Shown piece after piece: positions 1 to 9,064 of a stretch of DNA of 41,077 nucleotides. Made by a program: the position numbers and the translations under genes. Origin of the DNA: Limisphaerales bacterium (GTDB lineage Bacteria; Verrucomicrobiota; Verrucomicrobiia; Limisphaerales; JAKEEH01); the NCBI GenBank assembly GCA_022616725.1, contig JAKEEH010000201.1, positions 1 through 41,077 of the forward strand, given 5' to 3'. The notes beneath the pieces are model-generated. The model was not told the DNA's origin and ran no database searches. It saw only the letters and a program-made list of their open reading frames with translations. Numbering within the stretch: the stretch's first letter is position 1; each line of letters opens with the position of its first letter.

Positions 1-2
1 AT

Positions 3-44
3 ATCCCAGCGGTGCTGGCGAACATCGAAGCCGAACAGGCGTAG
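3..44 (+). other. possible 3' tail of a CDS cut by the window edge
   Basis: Frame 3 is open from the first base to a TAG at 42-44 and would encode IPAVLANIEAEQA. Fourteen codons cannot prove a gene, but the composition is protein-like. If real, it is the C-terminus of a gene lying upstream of the window. From here to about 275 I see no other gene: the stretch looks AT-richer than the rest and has no convincing ORF on either strand. Confidence 0.2.
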
Positions 45-275
45 AAGCATTTTCAAATGAGCCACTCTAAAAACTTTCAACTAAAATGTGGACATGATCC
101 CTGCTTCGCCTGCGCCTTCTGGCCATTCTGTCGTCGGCATCCTTCGCGATAGCATTCGGGGACTGATAACGCGAGAACAAAATAAGCACTCGGGGTTCTG
201 CAAAGCCTTATAACCTGTGGCATTTAGTAACGAGATGCCAAATGATATTTTTGCCCCAAAACCCCCGTGCCCGCT

Positions 276-2077
276 TCAAAACTCGACATCGCGACACTTG
301 TGCGCGATCTGATGTGCAATTTGTTGTATCTGCTTATCCGACAGAACGGGCGGGAGGTTACGCAGCCATTTTGCAAGGCGTGTTTCGGGCATTGCTTGGA
401 CGCGATGATTGATAGGAGAAGGAATACATCCAGCAACGATGGTGACCTTTGCGGTAAGCCCTTTTGATTTCTGTAAACTCATGACTCGGACGAAATCACC
501 GTGGTCTGGCATTTCCGGCTGGGTCACGGAGGTTTGAACAACATTGAGCAGGTCTTGAACCTCTTCGGATTGAGGCAATGCGAGCAGTGATGCGCCACGT
601 AGAACTCACAGCCTTCCGAGTTCGGTGGCATCAGCGCATCGACAATTTGTGCTAATGATTGACCGCCGAGACTTTGCAAGATGGTGCGGAGTTCTCGAAA
701 TTTTGTGACCAAGGGCGTCACACTTGGCAGCGTTAACGCGCCGCTCTCAAGCGCGGTCATGGCGGCCCACGGTGAAATACCTGTTGACTCGCAGTGTTGG
801 CGCACCCGTCGATAAGCTTCGCGCCGGGTTGTGGGGCTATCGTGACCAATCCACCAGCGCAGCGCGACTCTGTCTTCATTATCAGCCAAAAGATTTAGGA
901 GGGCGAACGCCCGCTGCGCGTCTTCGCTCTCCAAAGCCTCCTCGTGGTAGAAGCTGTGAACGGCAACACCCGTCTCGGCGATGCGGTCCCGGATGCCGTA
1001 GCCAAGTAATCTTCGCGGCGTCAGAATCAGAATGTCTGCCGGCGCGTATCCCCTACCTGTCACGAGTTCGCGAACATAACGGCAAAGCCCCGCCGCTTCT
1101 TCATCAATAGTTCGCCATTGGACGATATGCAGTCTGCCTTCGGGATTGTCCGGTTTGGGACGCAAGCGAGCATCGGTTAGGGCGGGATGGTTGTGCTTAA
1201 TGAAGTGGTCTGCAACTGCCACAACGCGGGTAGGACAGCGCCGGCATTCGTCCAAAGTTTCATCGTAGGTGTTTTGATGGGTGTTGTGGAATGTTTCGAT
1301 TCCTTTGGGGTTCGCGTGACGGAAGCGATAAATCGACTGGTCAACATCCCCGACAATCGCGGTCGTACCGTTCGCTGCGAGCAGGTCGATGAGCTCCTGC
1401 TCAGCGCGATTAAGGTCCTGGTATTCGTCCACGATTACGTGGTCAAAGGCATTGCGAGCTTCGCAGGTTGGATTGTTCCGCAAAAAGCGGAGCGCTTCGG
1501 GAACGAGTTCTCCGATTAGCATGGCGCGATGGAAAACGAGCCATTCCAGCAATGCTGTCTGAAAAAGTCGGTCCGTGGCGTCGGTAGGCCAGCCGGGAGT
1601 TTGTGATTGCACTCTTGCCCAAGCCGCTTCAAACGCGCGGATGCGCTCTGTGCAATCCCGTTTTGTGCCGAAATTGCCCTGGGAAACCAAGTCTTCGAGC
1701 ATCGTCCCTCCTTCAAACTGAAGAACACCCGCTTTGCCAAACGTTACGACCGGGCGGGGAATTCGTCCGAGGAAATTGAATACTTCCTCCTTGCCAAGCA
1801 ACCGAAAGCAAAAGGCGTGCAATGTCCCTGCGACGATTTTATCGCAACCGGTGGTCCCCAGGGCATTGAGGTCTTCAACGAGGCCGGCAGCGGCGTTCCG
1901 GGTGAAGGTGACTGCCAGTACTCTTCGCGGATTGACATCTTGTTCCAAGAGCCGTGCAACGCGGCGCTTCATCGCGAATGATTTGCCGGTTCCCGGTCCT
2001 GCCATTACGCGAAGCGGGGTGGATGTCGTTGCCGCGATTTGCAGCGCGACTCCTGTCAATCCTTCGTTCCAAGTCAT
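276..2077 (-). pseudogene. UvrD/Rep-family superfamily 1 helicase, frameshifted and 3'-degraded
   Basis: The N-terminal 490 or so codons read as an SF1A ATP-dependent DNA helicase: Walker A GPGTGKS near residue 28, motif Ia AVTFTRNAAAG, Walker B/motif II IVDEYQDLN, motif III GDVDQSIYRFRHA and motif IV DECRRCPTRV. Near position 601 the frame breaks. The protein continues in another minus-strand frame as RGASLLALPQSEEVQ and then motif V (VRVMSLQKSKGLTAK), ending at 276. One missing base would restore the frame. Beyond VTIVAGCI the sequence no longer resembles the family, and the expected motif VI (YVAxTRA-like) is absent, so the 3' end is degraded as well. The ATG at 2077 gives the expected short lead before Walker A. 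The frameshift could be a sequencing error, but the missing motif VI favours a true pseudogene. The gene lies on the 3' side of a tRNA. Confidence 0.8.
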
Positions 2078-2235
2078 GGTGTTGTCCTACCCGAAGGTAC
2101 GGGTGCTGACAAATATGACACTCTTGAACGACGCTGAAAAATCTTAGTCGCGTTAGCAGTGGACGTTAGCAGTTCGCGATTTTCCGTGGCGACGAAACTT
2201 CAAAACACCTTGATTTCATTGGTCGAAGCTCACTT

Positions 2236-2309
2236 TGGAGCGGGTGAAGGGAATCGAACCCTCGTCTCAGGCTTGGGAAGCCCACGTTCTACCATTGAAC
2301 CACACCCGC
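2236..2309 (-). tRNA. tRNA-Gly (anticodon CCC)
   Basis: On the minus strand the acceptor GCGGGTG pairs with CACCCGC, followed by T73 and an encoded CCA. The D arm is GTTC-AATGGTA-GAAC. The anticodon stem TGGGC/GCCTG encloses the loop TTCCCAA, which puts CCC at positions 34-36. The T arm is GAGGG-TTCGATT-CCCTT. It resembles the bacterial tRNA-Gly(CCC) that reads GGG codons. The 3' end points toward the degraded helicase, the side on which tRNA-directed integrations usually sit. Confidence 0.95.
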
Positions 2310-2447
2310 GACGTTTCCTTAAGTAGCAGCGTGGCCCTCAAAAGGCAAGGCTACGAACGTCATAACGTCGCAAGTATGGTCGTGTGACCTGCGGAGCCGA
2401 ATATATCCGAGAGAAACGCCACTTGGATACGCCGCAGTGTTCAATCC

Positions 2448-2609
2448 TTACGCAGCCGTTTCGTGCTCCTCGGCGGGCCGATACTCGCGCCGCGCGAGTT
2501 TCAGCCAAACCTCAAACCATTCCGACTCCGTCCAATCTGCCGGGAGTCGGTGATCCTCGCGCACCTCACGGAGTCTTTCCTCCTGGTTTCTGTTGTTCCC
2601 GTTTTCCAT
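2448..2609 (-). CDS. small charged hypothetical protein (53 aa)
   Basis: The 145-residue ORF in the track only becomes protein-like from the internal ATG at 2609. The product is hydrophilic, rich in Glu and Arg, with a Trp-containing segment (PADWTESEWFEVWLKLARRE) and no membrane segment or signal peptide. I do not recognise a family. It is divergent from the small gene at 2768 with about 160 bp between them. No clear Shine-Dalgarno site is present, as for most genes here. Confidence 0.4.
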   Translation of the reverse strand: MENGNNRNQEERLREVREDHRLPADWTESEWFEVWLKLARREYRPAEEHETAA

Positions 2610-2767
2610 GTTCCAACCATCTAGCCGCGGTTGTGGCACAACAATGGAGGTCTTCGCCCGAAACGCGGCGGGCGTTTTTACCCAACACCGCCAAACTAGG
2701 GCGAGCACCCCATTGCTGGGATGGCTCCGGCGGCGAAAATTCCTCAAAAGCCAAAAAAGATACTGCC

Positions 2768-2977
2768 ATGAGCAAAAAAGCAATTTCCGAACCCTCAGAC
2801 CCGGCAAGCGAAACGTCCCCGCTCGGCCCCAAAGCGCCCAGGATGCCGATATTCGAGGACCTGGCGCGCCGCGAAAAAACCCCATTCATCATGACAAGCA
2901 CGGGTCGCACTGGGAAGAGAGCTTTGGGTTGGGAGGTCGGGCAAGCGATGCATTTCAGCCCTGACGAGCCTTCGTAG
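2768..2977 (+). CDS. small hypothetical protein (69 aa)
   Basis: An ATG at 2768 opens MSKKAISEPSDPASETSPLG, a Ser/Pro-rich start, followed by a more conserved-looking stretch MPIFEDLARREKTPFIM and a Gly/Arg-containing end. The upstream part of the 197-residue ORF in the track looks like shadow. No family is recognised and there is no signal peptide or membrane helix. It ends 15 bp before the convergent TPR gene. Confidence 0.4.
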   Translation: MSKKAISEPSDPASETSPLGPKAPRMPIFEDLARREKTPFIMTSTGRTGKRALGWEVGQAMHFSPDEPS

Positions 2978-2992
2978 TCGGCGGGGCTGGGC

Positions 2993-3511
2993 TCAACCCT
3001 GTCCAGTTAAGACTTCCAGCGTGTCAACATTTTCCCACACGGGCTGAAGATCAGGGTCTTTGAGAGCCAGCAGTTTGAGTTCAGGGCTGCCGTCGATTCG
3101 CAACGCGCGCCGCAGCCAATGACACGCTTCGCCGACGTTTCCAAGCCTGGCCGAGTAGCAGGCCAGGTTATACGGCACGGTCGAGTTATCGGGAAACCTG
3201 TCGCTGATGGACACGAGAGTGTCCCACGCGCGCTGCGTCTGGTTCAAGCCATGCAACGCATTGGCAGTCGCCACCCAGCCAGTCAAACGCTCCGGGGCGA
3301 TTCGCGTCAGCACGCGGGCAAATTTCAATGCTGCGCCCCAGTGCTTCAGGACGGCCGCCATAAGGAAACGCAGTTCCAGCACGTCGGGATGGGACCGAAA
3401 GCGGGCACTGATGCGGTTGAGCTCCGCACGGGCCTCGCGAAAATTTCCGAGGCCGAGCCAGCCTTCCGCCGCGTTCAGGTGCCAGCGGGCCGCATGAGTG
3501 AGGCCATTCAT
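2993..3511 (-). CDS. TPR-repeat protein (172 aa)
   Basis: The protein is made of alternating amphipathic helices with the tetratricopeptide pattern: AARWHLNAAEGWLGLGNFRE, then VLELRFLMAAVLKHWGAALK, GWVATANALHGLNQTQRAW and VPYNLACYSARLGNVGEAC, about four repeats in all. It has no signal peptide or catalytic motif, so a cytoplasmic protein-interaction scaffold is the safest reading. The ATG at 3511 is preferred to a GTG two codons upstream. It stands alone, convergent with the small gene at 2768. Confidence 0.75.
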   Translation of the reverse strand: MNGLTHAARWHLNAAEGWLGLGNFREARAELNRISARFRSHPDVLELRFLMAAVLKHWGAALKFARVLTRIAPERLTGWVATANALHGLNQTQRAWDTLVSISDRFPDNSTVPYNLACYSARLGNVGEACHWLRRALRIDGSPELKLLALKDPDLQPVWENVDTLEVLTGQG

Positions 3512-3643
3512 ACCCACAACATTTTATCGGCAGACTGGCGGAAACCTAGAGGGGTGATCTACCCGAGGTCTGCACCGTCGAAGACCCGCCTACAGTGAGA
3601 AAACCATCGCGGAAAACCTCCGAAGACGCAGTAGAAATGCATA

Positions 3644-3675
3644 GGATTTTACGGATTTTACGATTTGCGGTTTAC
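3644..3675. repeat. short direct repeat of GGATTTTAC in an AT-rich gap
   Basis: GGATTTTAC occurs twice in tandem and is followed by decaying copies (GATTTGCG, GTTTAC). It lies in the roughly 410-bp gene-free stretch 3512-3923 between the TPR gene and the amidohydrolase. The rest of that stretch holds no ORF I would defend, and its AT-richness is compatible with promoters for one or both neighbours. Confidence 0.6.
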
Positions 3676-3923
3676 AATATTTACGGCTTATGATTTGAAA
3701 AGAGTGGACCCGTCTTTTATCCCGAAAGTAGGAATTTTCATCCTCAGCGTTGCCCAAAGGGCGGAGTGATTCGTCCGGAAATGTCTAGTGTGCGATACCA
3801 CAGAATTCCGTGCATGGCTGCCGCTCGGCCGGTTTGGGGTCATGGCGCCCGCGCCCGAGCACACCGCTGCTTGCTTCGGCTGACTCGGGCTGCAAAGCTT
3901 CGCCTGAAGCCGTTGCATCGCTA

Positions 3924-5477
3924 ATGCGTTTGGTCTGGCAAACACTCTTATTTCTTGCAGTCTGCAACCTTTCTTCGGCCGCAGAGTTCGATGTTGTGCT
4001 GCGAAATGGCCGGGTAATTGACGGGACGGGCAACCCTGCCTTCGAAGCCGACGTCGCGATCCGGGATGGCCGCATTGCCGCGATTGGCCGCGCCCTCGGC
4101 CTCGCGCATCGGAATATTGATGTCAAAGGCCTCAATGTCTGTCCCGGGTTCATCGACGTTCACACCCACGCTGAGGACGTGGATGAACTGCCTGAGGCGG
4201 AAAACTTCGTGCGTATGGGTGTGACAACGGTCGTGCTGGGGAACTGCGGGTCGTCCGTGCTCGATGTCCATGCGTTCTTCAAGAAGCTCGAGAAGACGAA
4301 CACGTCAGTGAACGTGGCGACGCTCATTGGGCATGGCAGCGTGCGTTCCAAAGTGATGGGCGGCTCCTTCATGCGCCCGCCCACGGTCGAAGAACTGGAC
4401 AGGATGAGGGCGCTGGTCGAAGAAGGCATGAAGGCGGGCGCGCTTGGATTATCCACCGGGCTGATTTATTTGCCGGGCACATTTGCGAAGACGGAGGAGA
4501 TCATCGAGTTGGCAAAAGTTGCCTCGGCGCATGGCGGGATTTATGCCAGCCACATGCGCAACGAGAGCGACGAAATCTTTGATGCGTTGAACGAGTTGTT
4601 CCGCATCGCGCGGGAGGCGAAGATTCGCGCGCAGATTTCTCACATCAAGCTGTCGGGGAAGCAGAGTTGGGGACAGCCAGAGAAGGTGATTGCCGCGATC
4701 GAACGGGCGCGCGCCGAGGGCCTCGAGATTACGCAGGACCAATATGCCTATACGGCATCGAGCACGGGCATCGGCCAATTGGTGCCGGAAGAGGCGCGGG
4801 AAGGAGGCAAGTTTGTCGAACGATTGGCCGATCCGTCCGAAAAGGCGAACATCGTTGCGGAAATGAAAGAGAAACTGCGCCGAGGCAAACGAAACGATTA
4901 TTCGTACGCGATGATTGCAGACTATAAATCGGACCGCTCGTTGAACGGGCTGAATATCGTGGAGGCGGCGCGCAAGCGCCGCGGCTCAGATTCGCTGGAC
5001 GATCAGATCGAGTTGATTCTGGACATACAGAAGAACGGCGGCGCGAGCGGCGTGTTCCACGGCATCAATGAAGAGGACCTGCGGGTTTTCATGGGGCATC
5101 CCAATACGATGATCGCTTCGGACAGCGGCGTCAGGCGCTATCGCCAGGGTGTGCCGCACCCGCGTGGTTACGGGAACAGCGCGCGCGTGCTGGCGCGGTA
5201 CGTGCGCGAACTGAAGCTTTTGCGACTGGAGGACGCGATCCGGCGAATGACGACGCTGCCCGTGACGGCGTTCCGCATCCCTGACCGAGGTCTGTTGCGG
5301 GCGGGAAACTGGGCGGATATCGTTGTGTTCGATTTGGAGAAGGTGCAGGACAACGCTACATTCTCCAATCCGCATCAATATGCGAGCGGCTATGCGCACG
5401 TCTTCGTCAATGGTTTGGAAGTGGTCACTAACGACAAGCACACAGGCGCTCGACCAGGGAAGATCATCCGCAGGTAG
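3924..5477 (+). CDS. exported D-aminoacylase-type amidohydrolase (N-acyl-D-amino-acid deacylase family)
   Basis: The protein probably hydrolyses an N-acyl-D-amino acid or a related amide or imide outside the cytoplasm. The ATG at 3924 gives a signal peptide (MRLVWQTLLFLAVCNLSSAA) directly before the amidohydrolase start FDVVLRNGRVIDGTG; the longer ORF in the track adds unlikely sequence. Metal-site and family motifs in order are GFIDVHTHAED (HxH), VLGNCGSS with the bridging Cys of D-aminoacylases, GHGSVR, SHMRNE, QISHIKLSG, ITQDQYAYTASST and IASDSGV. At 517 residues it is close to the family's usual length of roughly 480-540. The exact substrate cannot be told; dihydroorotase-like relatives share the fold, but the NCGSS and DQYAYTASST signatures favour D-aminoacylase. 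Confidence 0.88.
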   Translation: MRLVWQTLLFLAVCNLSSAAEFDVVLRNGRVIDGTGNPAFEADVAIRDGRIAAIGRALGLAHRNIDVKGLNVCPGFIDVHTHAEDVDELPEAENFVRMGVTTVVLGNCGSSVLDVHAFFKKLEKTNTSVNVATLIGHGSVRSKVMGGSFMRPPTVEELDRMRALVEEGMKAGALGLSTGLIYLPGTFAKTEEIIELAKVASAHGGIYASHMRNESDEIFDALNELFRIAREAKIRAQISHIKLSGKQSWGQPEKVIAAIERARAEGLEITQDQYAYTASSTGIGQLVPEEAREGGKFVERLADPSEKANIVAEMKEKLRRGKRNDYSYAMIADYKSDRSLNGLNIVEAARKRRGSDSLDDQIELILDIQKNGGASGVFHGINEEDLRVFMGHPNTMIASDSGVRRYRQGVPHPRGYGNSARVLARYVRELKLLRLEDAIRRMTTLPVTAFRIPDRGLLRAGNWADIVVFDLEKVQDNATFSNPHQYASGYAHVFVNGLEVVTNDKHTGARPGKIIRR

Positions 5478-5530
5478 GGGAGGCTCGTTCGCAGTTGCAG
5501 GAAGGGCTGAGACTCGGCGTGGCGCTCCGA

Positions 5531-6439
5531 TCATGGAATCATTGTCGAAGCCCTCGCCAGCACGTCCAGAATACTGTGTGCGACCGCGCCTGCGATGATG
5601 CTGCCGGTGCGCTCGCGCAACCACCCAAAGATCGCGCCTGTGCCTAAAGCCGCTATTCCGAATCCCCAGGCAAACGTCCAGCGCCCGTGGAAGTAATCGA
5701 CCGAGTTTAGCGCGTGCAGGAACCCGAACAGCAGCGTCGAGAGCAGCAATCCGACACCAAACTGCAGGCCCTTAATTCGGAAAGGACGTCCGAAGGCCTC
5801 GTTGATCCTGGACTGAACATAGCCGCGATAAAACATCTCCTCGCCGACGCCAGCGCCGACAACAAGCCAAAGCGTGGTCAGCGCCGCATGTAATAGGGGG
5901 TGCCCGTAGCGCCAGGCCAAAAGCAAGGGCACGCACAGCACCGCAATTAGAACCGCGAAACACGCCGTGGGAGGGACACGGCTCAGCAGTTTTTCCTGCC
6001 GTTTCCACAGCCATCCGAGAATCAATACGCCGCCCGCACACACAAGACCGTAACCAATGCCGACAGTAAGTCCAGGCGGTCCACGGCCGGGCTCGTGCCG
6101 TATTCGCAAGACCGTGAGCAGGGCGGCGACAAAAATGATCAGTGCGCCGCAGAGCAGCCCTGCCTTCAAGCCATTCTTCCATTCCGCGAAAGTCAGCCCA
6201 TAAGCGGCAAAGCTCCTGTGGCAAATCACCAAAATCGCTACCGTAAACAGAATCATCACGGCACCAGGGGTGAAGTTGAGCTTTGCGGCGACATCAAGTT
6301 TCCCTAAGTCCGTGAAGTGTTTGATCGCGCGGAACGCCGCGTGCACAGCCGCAAACGCCAGGAGCACCTCAGCGATGGCCGTCAGCCGATTTGTTCGGCT
6401 CTTCGGCAGCGCAGCTTCAGCGGTCGTGGTTGCAGGCAT
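5531..6439 (-). CDS. CPBP-family intramembrane metalloprotease (CAAX/Abi type)
   Basis: This polytopic membrane protein of 302 residues has about eight hydrophobic segments. The family signatures are present: GAGVGEEMFYRGYVQSR (EExxxR motif), LLFGFLHALNS (FxxxH) and VAHSILDVL near the C-terminus. Relatives process prenylated or other membrane peptides; the substrate here is unknown. The ATG at 6439 is preferred to the TTG six codons upstream. It follows the Gfo/Idh/MocA gene on the same strand after about 40 nt, so the two may be co-transcribed, although no functional link is obvious. Confidence 0.85.
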   Translation of the reverse strand: MPATTTAEAALPKSRTNRLTAIAEVLLAFAAVHAAFRAIKHFTDLGKLDVAAKLNFTPGAVMILFTVAILVICHRSFAAYGLTFAEWKNGLKAGLLCGALIIFVAALLTVLRIRHEPGRGPPGLTVGIGYGLVCAGGVLILGWLWKRQEKLLSRVPPTACFAVLIAVLCVPLLLAWRYGHPLLHAALTTLWLVVGAGVGEEMFYRGYVQSRINEAFGRPFRIKGLQFGVGLLLSTLLFGFLHALNSVDYFHGRWTFAWGFGIAALGTGAIFGWLRERTGSIIAGAVAHSILDVLARASTMIP

Positions 6440-6481
6440 GAGGGCGCGCAAGCCCAACTCAATTCTGCGTTCTGTGCCTCA

Positions 6482-7822
6482 TTACAGGCTCCAGCCGGCG
6501 CGGTATTCCGGTTTGATGAACGCGTCCGCTTCGGGACAGCCACCGGCTTTCATCGCTTTAGGGTCCCATTCGATGCGCTTGCCGCAACGCAAGGCCAGGT
6601 TGCCCAGCAGTGCCGTTTCCGTAAGCCGAGCCGCGTAGTCGAAGTTTGACATTGCGGGCGAGCCACTCTTGCAGGCGGTGATCCATTCCTTGTAGTGACT
6701 CTCCGCGCGAGGGATCGACGGCGCTGGCCCGGTGAAATCGACGAATTTATCTTTCGGCAGCAACTGGAAATTGTTCGCGTTCCAATCTGGCAACAGAATC
6801 TTTCCCTTCGCGCCGATCATCAGGGTGCCGTTTTTGGGCAGTTCGTCTTTCTGCAATTGCGCTCCTTCGAAGAGTTCGCGAGCGGGCAATTTACCGCCGT
6901 CGTACCACGTAAGCTTCGCGGCCGGCAGGCCGTCTCGCGGCGGGAATTCATATCGAATGATACTCCATTGTGGGTAGGTCTCGGCATTGCCCCCGGACGA
7001 TTCCGCTTGCACCGCTGTCGGCAGACCCAGGTTCAGTGCCCAATAGGCCGTGTCCATGTTGTGGCAGCCCATGTCGCCAAGCGCACCCGTCCCGAAATCC
7101 CACCAGCCGCGCCACTTGAACGGCATATAGTCCGGATGGTAGGGCCTGTGCGGCGCGGGCCCGAGCCAGAGATCCCAGTCGATTCCGGCGGGCAGCGGAG
7201 GCGTGTCGCTGGGGCGCTTGACGCCTTGCGGCCAGATCGGGCGGTCCGTCCAGACATGGACCTCGGCTGCATCCCCGATTGCGCCGCTCTGCACGATTTC
7301 CACCACTCGGCGCGTACTGTCGAAGGAATGCCCCTGGTTTCCCATCTGCGTGGCGAGTTTGTTCCGCGCCGCCAGGTCACGCATCAGCCGCGCCTCGTGA
7401 ATGGAATGCGTCAACGGCTTCTCGCAATAGACGTGGAGGCCCAACTTCATCGCCATAACCGCCGCCACAGCGTGCGTGTGATCCGGCGTCGTAACGATGA
7501 CGGCGTCCAGCCCCTTTTCGATCTCGAGCATCTTGCGGAAGTCTTTGTATCGGCGGGCTGTGGGCAGTTTTTTGAATGCTTCCGCCGCACGATTCTCATC
7601 CACGTCGCAAAGAGCCACGATATTTTCGCCGCTCACACCGTTGATATTTTCCATGCCCTTTCCGCCCGCGCCGATGATGCCGATGTTGAGCTTCTGGTCG
7701 GGCGAGATCTGCTTTCTTGTGGATTCCGGCGAGCTATCGGCGCTCTTGCAACTTGAGGCGAGCAATCCGGCGCTGGCGGCAGCAGTGGTGAATACAAAAT
7801 GGCGGCGGGAAAGTTTGCGCAT
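6482..7822 (-). CDS. Tat-exported Gfo/Idh/MocA-family oxidoreductase, probable lipoprotein
   Basis: An NAD(P)-dependent sugar or inositol-type dehydrogenase fold. The N-terminus has a twin-arginine signal ([13 protein letters not shown]) running into a lipobox-like LLASSC, so export in folded form and membrane anchoring are likely. The Rossmann motif is [16 protein letters not shown], followed by [15 protein letters not shown] and the hallmark EKPLTHS. The C-terminal domain carries the Trp- and Gly-rich segments [21 protein letters not shown] typical of the exported planctomycete/verrucomicrobial group. Length (446 aa) is typical. The substrate is unknown, presumably a carbohydrate. It heads a possible two-gene unit with the CPBP protease. 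Confidence 0.9.
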   Translation of the reverse strand: MRKLSRRHFVFTTAAASAGLLASSCKSADSSPESTRKQISPDQKLNIGIIGAGGKGMENINGVSGENIVALCDVDENRAAEAFKKLPTARRYKDFRKMLEIEKGLDAVIVTTPDHTHAVAAVMAMKLGLHVYCEKPLTHSIHEARLMRDLAARNKLATQMGNQGHSFDSTRRVVEIVQSGAIGDAAEVHVWTDRPIWPQGVKRPSDTPPLPAGIDWDLWLGPAPHRPYHPDYMPFKWRGWWDFGTGALGDMGCHNMDTAYWALNLGLPTAVQAESSGGNAETYPQWSIIRYEFPPRDGLPAAKLTWYDGGKLPARELFEGAQLQKDELPKNGTLMIGAKGKILLPDWNANNFQLLPKDKFVDFTGPAPSIPRAESHYKEWITACKSGSPAMSNFDYAARLTETALLGNLALRCGKRIEWDPKAMKAGGCPEADAFIKPEYRAGWSL

Positions 7823-7870
7823 AAGCCGATTTCAAGGGTCGGGCAATCGTCAGTCAAGCGGGAAGAACTT

Positions 7871-7894
7871 GGAAACTCGGAAACTCGGAAAGCC
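7871..7894. repeat. octamer direct repeat GGAAACTC
   Basis: GGAAACTC is present twice in perfect tandem with a third degenerate copy (GGAAAGCC), just upstream of the Gfo/Idh/MocA start codon and upstream of the gene at 7993. It is one of several 8-10-nt period repeats at gene borders in this window. Confidence 0.7.
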
Positions 7895-7992
7895 CCGAAC
7901 GCCCGGCAACGCCGCCCGACGACTCCTGGCAGGTGAAGGCCCACTGGCACGGGACAAGCTTATTTGGGACACAATAGGACCGAAACCGTAGT

Positions 7993-8529
7993 ATGACCGA
8001 ACGACAGCGACAAACGGCTTTCCTGAAGAGCCTGCTTAAAGACGGGACCGATGAGTGCAAGCGCCTCAAGGATCGCATTCTCAAAGCCGAACATGATGAG
8101 AACTGCATCCGCCGCGCCTTGATCCTGATGATGGCCGTTGGAGGGCTTTCCATCGTGGGAATTGGCTATTCAGCGGTCCTTTTGCCCGGTTTCTTCGACA
8201 ATGCCACGCCCTTGCTCGTAAAGATTTTTTGCGCTCTGGGCCTTGGCTCCCTGATTTGCATGGTCATTTTTGGCGTTTGCTGGGGCTGGTATCGCCAGGC
8301 TACGAATCAGATCACGCAGGACTGCCGCAACTTTGTCAAAAGACACCTTAGGCTAGGGAGCACCGAGACGACATTTATCTCTGCCTCCTCTGTCAAAAAC
8401 CAGACCGCCGATGTGTACCGGATCGAGACAGACGAGCCGACGCCGGAATCGCGAATCATCCATTTGCCGCGCCCAACCGCGACCTCGCAGTCCCTGGCGG
8501 AGCCGTACCAGAGCCGGGACGCAAGCTAA
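7993..8529 (+). CDS. hypothetical two-helix membrane protein (178 aa)
   Basis: A charged N-terminal segment of about 35 residues (FLKSLLKDGTDECKRLKDRI), probably helical, is followed by two hydrophobic segments (ALILMMAVGGLSIVGIGYSAV and VKIFCALGLGSLICMVIFGVC) and a hydrophilic tail. No signal peptide or known domain is recognised. The topology would place both termini on the same side of the membrane. Its end faces the terminator of the ribosomal operon. Confidence 0.65.
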   Translation: MTERQRQTAFLKSLLKDGTDECKRLKDRILKAEHDENCIRRALILMMAVGGLSIVGIGYSAVLLPGFFDNATPLLVKIFCALGLGSLICMVIFGVCWGWYRQATNQITQDCRNFVKRHLRLGSTETTFISASSVKNQTADVYRIETDEPTPESRIIHLPRPTATSQSLAEPYQSRDAS

Positions 8530-8583
8530 GAAGCGTCGCACGCCGAGAGCAACAAAAAGCCTTCTGGATGGCTAATTCAGCCG

Positions 8584-8610
8584 AGAACAAAAACCGCACG
8601 CGCGGTTCCA
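8584..8610 (-). terminator. intrinsic terminator of the dksA-like/rpmG/rpsR operon
   Basis: Read on the minus strand, the stem AACCGC and GCGGTT encloses a GCGT loop and runs into TTTTGTTCT. It starts about 20 nt after the rpsR stop codon, the right place to end that operon. Confidence 0.65.
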
Positions 8611-8628
8611 AAAATCGGCTTTCTGGGG

Positions 8629-8892
8629 CTACTTCATGAGCAGCATTTGCCGGGCGCGCTTGATGGCGCGATTGAGGCGACGCTGGTAATGGGCCGGAAG
8701 TCCAGTGTATTTGCGTGGGAGAATGCGGCCCTGATCGGTGGTAAACTGCCGCAGGAGCGTCACGTTCTTGAAATCGAGCGAATCGACCGTGAAATCAATT
8801 TTGGGCTTGGGGCGAGGCGTCCGCTTCTCAGCCGTCGATCCCTTGCCGCGGTTCTTCCGGTCGCCTTTCTCTTTGTGCGTTTTGCGAGGCAT
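8629..8892 (-). CDS. rpsR: 30S ribosomal protein S18
   Basis: A small-subunit protein that packs with S6 on the platform. The C-terminal half has the S18 core: LRQFTTDQGRILPRKYTG then HYQRRLNRAIKRAR. A basic, Lys/Arg-rich N-terminal extension of about 30 residues precedes it. The ATG at 8892 leaves 2 nt after the rpmG stop; the longer ORF in the track is a read-through of other frames. Length is 87 residues, slightly above the usual 75-80. It contains no cysteine at all, so it is the zinc-free form. It is the last gene of a three-gene operon. Confidence 0.93.
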   Translation of the reverse strand: MPRKTHKEKGDRKNRGKGSTAEKRTPRPKPKIDFTVDSLDFKNVTLLRQFTTDQGRILPRKYTGLPAHYQRRLNRAIKRARQMLLMK

Positions 8893-8894
8893 AG

Positions 8895-9062
8895 CTACTT
8901 GATTTCCTTGTGCAGGGTGTGACGGCGCAGAAAGGGGTTGTATTTCTTGATCTCCAACTTTTCCGTTTGGACCTTTTTGTTTCGGGTGGTCGTGTAGCGC
9001 GAGGGAGGTTTGCCTTCCTTGCGCGCTTCGGTGCACTCGATCGTGATGATCTCTCTCGGCAT
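8895..9062 (-). CDS. rpmG: 50S ribosomal protein L33
   Basis: This 55-residue protein is missing from the ORF track because of its size. It reads [20 protein letters not shown], then [10 protein letters not shown] and [20 protein letters not shown]. The motifs YTTTRNKK and [15 protein letters not shown] are diagnostic for L33. It has one Cys instead of the two CxxC pairs of zinc-binding L33. Spacing is 2 nt from the upstream gene stop and 2 nt to rpsR, indicating tight translational linkage. Confidence 0.95.
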   Translation of the reverse strand: MPREIITIECTEARKEGKPPSRYTTTRNKKVQTEKLEIKKYNPFLRRHTLHKEIK

Positions 9063-9064
9063 AG

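Noticed and set aside
2384-2767. N-terminal part of the 197-residue plus-strand ORF
   Set aside because: Overlaps the more protein-like minus-strand small gene and looks like a shadow; only the part from ATG 2768 was kept.
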